DNA from: Rhodococcus qingshengii
Lineage (GTDB): Bacteria > Actinomycetota > Actinomycetes > Mycobacteriales > Mycobacteriaceae
Direction: 5' to 3'
Length of the DNA stretch: 64,000 nucleotides
Assembly: GCF_021025955.1 (NCBI RefSeq)
Contig: NZ_JAJNCL010000001.1
Span: 186,001-250,000 of the forward strand
The notes under the pieces were generated by a model. That model made no database searches. It had not been told where the DNA came from and saw nothing but the letters and a program-made list of their open reading frames with translations. How positions within the stretch are numbered: position 1 is the first letter of the stretch; each line of letters starts with the position of its first letter. Both the position numbers and the translations under genes were made by a program. Below, in pieces: positions 61,299 to 64,000 of the stretch.

Positions 61299-62939
61299 TC
61301 ACGCCATCTGGTGAGCGTCGCCGGCTCGTGGACGACCGATGAACGAGGTCTCGGAAGCAATGGTCACCAGGGTCAGTTCGACGCGAGTGCGGCCGGTTTC
61401 GACCGTGATCTTGTCACCGAGTGCGAATGGCTGAACTATCGAGATTTCAGGGTCGATCCGAGGCCATTGGCGGGGATGTCCGTATACGTAGATCGCGGTC
61501 ACGCCCGCACGCGGAGGTAGCCCCTCGACTCCGTCGAACACGACAGTGTTGAAGGCGCCCTCAGGTCCACCGCCCTGACCGGACACGCGGAGTCGGTCGG
61601 GCACTCCCATGGAGTCGGTGAGGGCGGTCCAGGCTTCCGGTCGATCGGTGTGGATAAGTACTCGTGCGCCGGTAGCGATGGCTCTGAAGATCAATTGCTG
61701 AGCCAGATAGAGTTCGCCGGCGACAAAGACGGTGTTGACGCCGGGACCCGAAATTCTGGCTGTGACACCGTGCCCGTTTCGGTCGGAGCCGATGAGCTGG
61801 CCGCACCCGGCAAGAGGTAGAGCGAGTGAGTCGAGTGTGCCCGCGTCCATGCGGATGTGTGGCGTGATCGGGTCCAGCGCAGTCAGTGCGGTCGGCAAGT
61901 TGGTCAGCAATCCGTCGCGTTGGCGCCCACGTAACGAGACCAAACCGGCCAGCGGTGCGTTCTCAGGCGGATTGCGCGTGGTGAAGCGGCATGTCGCGCT
62001 GACCTTAGCCTCTCCGCGTTCGCCGTTGGGGCGCAACCGAATTGTCACGGATGTCCCGACCGTTGCCACTGCCCATATTCGAGTCAGGGTCGAGGTGGTG
62101 ATGAAGCGGGGTTCAATCCCGTATCCCACGTTGGACACGCCGGGCAACGGAGTACTTCGCCATGTTTCGGTGACCTCGTCGCTGGCCACTCCTCTTGTCA
62201 CCTGGGCAGTGGACGAGGCAATTTCCGGTGCGGTCAGGATCCGCGCCTTGCATCCCGCTGTATCGAGAACCCGGATGACACGATTGGCGGCAACAGCGAT
62301 CGCGCGTCCCGCGCCCTGTTCGCCCCCGCCGCGGCGCTCGACTGCTGCAGAACCCTCGAGAGCGTCGAAACGTAGTGCAAGCCAAACACTTCTGGTGGCG
62401 GTGGCTGGTAGCGGTCCGATGAGTCGTTCGTAGACTTCGGTAGCCGGAGTTCCGGATGCGGCGCGATATCCGTGACTGACGATGTCGATGCCGGTGAGCG
62501 AGATGTCGTGCTGATGAAGACAATCTACGAGCGCAGCCGTGGGCAGGAGGTGGGACGCGTCGAACGAATGACGCCCGATCCTGGTCAGGTAGTCGCGTGG
62601 GGGAGCGATCTCGACGACAGCGACGAGTGAAGATCCGTCCACCCGCAGTCCGATCGACTGCTCGGAGGGGGTGTGAAAACTGACGATCGTTCCGCCGTCC
62701 ACGGTCTTGTGGCGAAGATAGCGAAAGTACCTGGCAATCCAGGACATTACCGACCAACCGCCCACATGGAGCAGCATTGATCCGGCAACCACACAGCCAA
62801 TTGCCAGCGCCCAGAGCCAATCCAGCCCACTGACTATCGCGATTCCGCCCGCACCGATTCCCAGAATCTGTGCCGACACGAATTCGCGCGTCGAAATCCT
62901 GTGCGACGACGGCCAATGCTTCAACCGCGATTGGTCCAC
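61299..62939 (-). CDS. eccE: type VII secretion protein EccE
   Basis: 546 residues from GTG 62939 (GGGGAGGAA upstream); a longer open frame to 63140 is not needed. Two membrane spans near the start (about 24-40 and 42-58) are followed by a long soluble part, as in EccE. EccE lies at the edge of the ESX membrane complex. It is divergent from eccB. The position after rpoA-rplQ-truA matches the ESX-4 locus. Confidence 0.8.
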   Translation of the reverse strand: MDQSRLKHWPSSHRISTREFVSAQILGIGAGGIAIVSGLDWLWALAIGCVVAGSMLLHVGGWSVMSWIARYFRYLRHKTVDGGTIVSFHTPSEQSIGLRVDGSSLVAVVEIAPPRDYLTRIGRHSFDASHLLPTAALVDCLHQHDISLTGIDIVSHGYRAASGTPATEVYERLIGPLPATATRSVWLALRFDALEGSAAVERRGGGEQGAGRAIAVAANRVIRVLDTAGCKARILTAPEIASSTAQVTRGVASDEVTETWRSTPLPGVSNVGYGIEPRFITTSTLTRIWAVATVGTSVTIRLRPNGERGEAKVSATCRFTTRNPPENAPLAGLVSLRGRQRDGLLTNLPTALTALDPITPHIRMDAGTLDSLALPLAGCGQLIGSDRNGHGVTARISGPGVNTVFVAGELYLAQQLIFRAIATGARVLIHTDRPEAWTALTDSMGVPDRLRVSGQGGGPEGAFNTVVFDGVEGLPPRAGVTAIYVYGHPRQWPRIDPEISIVQPFALGDKITVETGRTRVELTLVTIASETSFIGRPRAGDAHQMA

Positions 62940-63035
62940 GGTTCCTCCCCGATACCTGACCTGCCTACTACCCGAAATTTCCGCCCCAGCGAAACTGTAC
63001 TGTGTCTTCGCAAGGGGATGTAAGGCACGGGGGGA
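62940..63035. promoter_or_regulatory. divergent eccE-eccB promoter region
   Basis: 96 bp between the two starts, each with a G-rich ribosome site at its own end. It must contain both promoters if they are not read from further away; no clear boxes were found. Confidence 0.4.
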
Positions 63036-64000
63036 ATGATGGCTGCAACACCTACCACGCGCTCGCAGGTCAACGGATACCGTTTCCTGGTCAGGCGGAT
63101 GGAACATGCGCTGGTAAGACGAGACGTACGGATGCTTCATGATCCGATGCGATCACAGTCGCGCGCCTTCACCGTCGGAATAGTCCTCGCCGCACTGGGA
63201 TTGGCGGGTTGCGCAGTACTCGCCCTCTTTCGGCCACAGGACAAGATCGGTGACGCCGACATTGTGGTCGCAAAAGAATCGGGCGCAATGTTCGTCGCCA
63301 TGGAGGGCACTTTTCGCCCTGTGCTGAACTTGGCTTCCGCTCGATTGATTCTGGGTTCGCCAGGAAAACCGGCAATGGTCAAGGCATCCGAGGTCGAGGC
63401 GAAACCCCGGGGCGCGCTCGTCGGCATTCCCGGCGCACCGTCCGCCCTGCCGGAATCGGCCGACCCGACCAACGCCTTGTGGACGGTATGCGATTCCGTC
63501 GGATCCGACGGGAGAAGATCGTTGACGACTTCGGTCTTGGTCGGCTCGTCCAATGTTGCTGAAAACACCACATATCTGACGAATGACCGTGGATTTCTGG
63601 TGAAGTCGGGTTCCGATCACTTTCTCGTGTACGACGGGAAGCGAGCGGCAATCGATGTGGGCGATCCGGCGATCATGCGGGCTTTGGGACTGGAAGGGGC
63701 ACAGGTGCGCCCGATCAGTACCGGATTCCTCAATTCGATTCCCGAAGTTCCGCGCGTCGAGGCTCCGCGCATTCCCGAACTGGGATCAGCGCCGCGGATT
63801 CCTCTGCAGAACAAGACTGTCGGCTCCGTCGTCCAGGTTTCTGTGGGTGCGGACCAGCAGTACTACGTGGTACTCGAGAACGGTATCCAGAAGGTCGGCG
63901 CGGCAGTTGCCCAACTGATCTACTTCTCGGATTCGCAGGGCGCTACCGGGATCACAAGCGTCACCCCTGATGCCATCAGTCGTATCCCCTCGGTGAGTGA
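63036..64000 (+). CDS. eccB: type VII secretion protein EccB, 3'-partial
   Basis: 321 codons from the double ATG at 63036/63039 (GGGGGGA upstream) to the right edge, with no stop. EccB marks: TTRSQVNGYRFLVRRMEHALVRRD head, one membrane span at 44-65 and a periplasmic domain with VVAKESGAMFV, LNLASARLILG and WTVCDSV (Cys of the family disulphide). EccB is the core membrane component of the ESX system. The rest of the ESX-4 genes should lie to the right. Confidence 0.92.
   Translation, partial: MMAATPTTRSQVNGYRFLVRRMEHALVRRDVRMLHDPMRSQSRAFTVGIVLAALGLAGCAVLALFRPQDKIGDADIVVAKESGAMFVAMEGTFRPVLNLASARLILGSPGKPAMVKASEVEAKPRGALVGIPGAPSALPESADPTNALWTVCDSVGSDGRRSLTTSVLVGSSNVAENTTYLTNDRGFLVKSGSDHFLVYDGKRAAIDVGDPAIMRALGLEGAQVRPISTGFLNSIPEVPRVEAPRIPELGSAPRIPLQNKTVGSVVQVSVGADQQYYVVLENGIQKVGAAVAQLIYFSDSQGATGITSVTPDAISRIPSVS

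Noticed and set aside
61299-63140. Longer eccE reading to 63140
   Set aside because: It would cross the eccB start and ribosome site; GTG 62939 has a strong GGAGG and is followed at once by EccE-like membrane spans.

Overview
The window is from a high-GC, mycolic-acid-containing actinomycete, most probably a Rhodococcus (the genus is inferred). Three things point there: a secreted Ag85-type mycolyltransferase, ESX-4-type secretion genes (eccE/eccB) downstream of the ribosomal cluster, and actinobacterial S10-spc-alpha gene order with many GTG/TTG starts and 1-4 nt stop/start overlaps. No tRNA, rRNA, CRISPR array or insertion sequence was seen.

Bases 1-28104 (+) hold a giant nonribosomal peptide synthetase line on three proteins: a 5'-truncated NRPS (to 7515), a 4582-residue NRPS (7605-21353) and a terminal NRPS with thioesterase (21611-27469). 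A histidine-phosphatase gene follows, overlapping the last NRPS by 4 nt. The visible order is (C)-A-T-C-A-T-C | A-T-C-A-T-C-A-T-C-A-T-C | A-T-C-A-T-TE, so eight adenylation domains. Pocket residues read by eye predict Ser, Ser and Thr at visible modules 3, 5 and 6; five pockets match no code I know. Two features are unusual. First, both protein breaks fall between C and A domains and carry degenerate N-terminal A-domain pieces, and the tail of each protein resembles the head of the next. Second, a 1719-bp A-PCP cassette with alien codon use occurs twice, apparently identical (788-2506 and 24822-26540), with edges on domain landmarks.

Bases 28117-37689 hold accessory genes, mostly on the minus strand: a mycolyltransferase; a DrrABC-like exporter (ATPase and two ABC-2 permeases, translationally coupled); a GT2 glycosyltransferase (+); and a compact operon read as papB-papA-papC-aurF. 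The last encodes a chorismate-mutase-like protein, a fused aminodeoxychorismate synthase, a prephenate-dehydrogenase-like protein and an AurF-type diiron N-oxygenase with all seven metal ligands in place. Together these predict 4-aminophenylpyruvate/p-aminophenylalanine and its N-oxidised (nitro) forms, a possible special precursor for the NRPS. That link is inference.

Bases 37909-57127 return to core genome: a hotdog-fold protein, then S10 (rpsJ-rpsQ), spc (rplN-rpsN; rpsH-rplO), secY-adk-map, infA-rpmJ-rpsM-rpsK-rpsD, rpoA-rplQ and truA. Three ribosomal promoters share GGTTGCC at the same distance after the -10 box, and the rplN leader can fold into a nested four-helix stem. Strong hairpins separate the transcription units.

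Bases 57200-64000 hold a second GT2 glycosyltransferase, an 815-bp stretch with no convincing gene, an acyl-CoA dehydrogenase divergent from a TetR regulator over a palindrome, an NADPH:FMN-reductase-like gene, and divergent eccE (-) and eccB (+, cut by the right edge).
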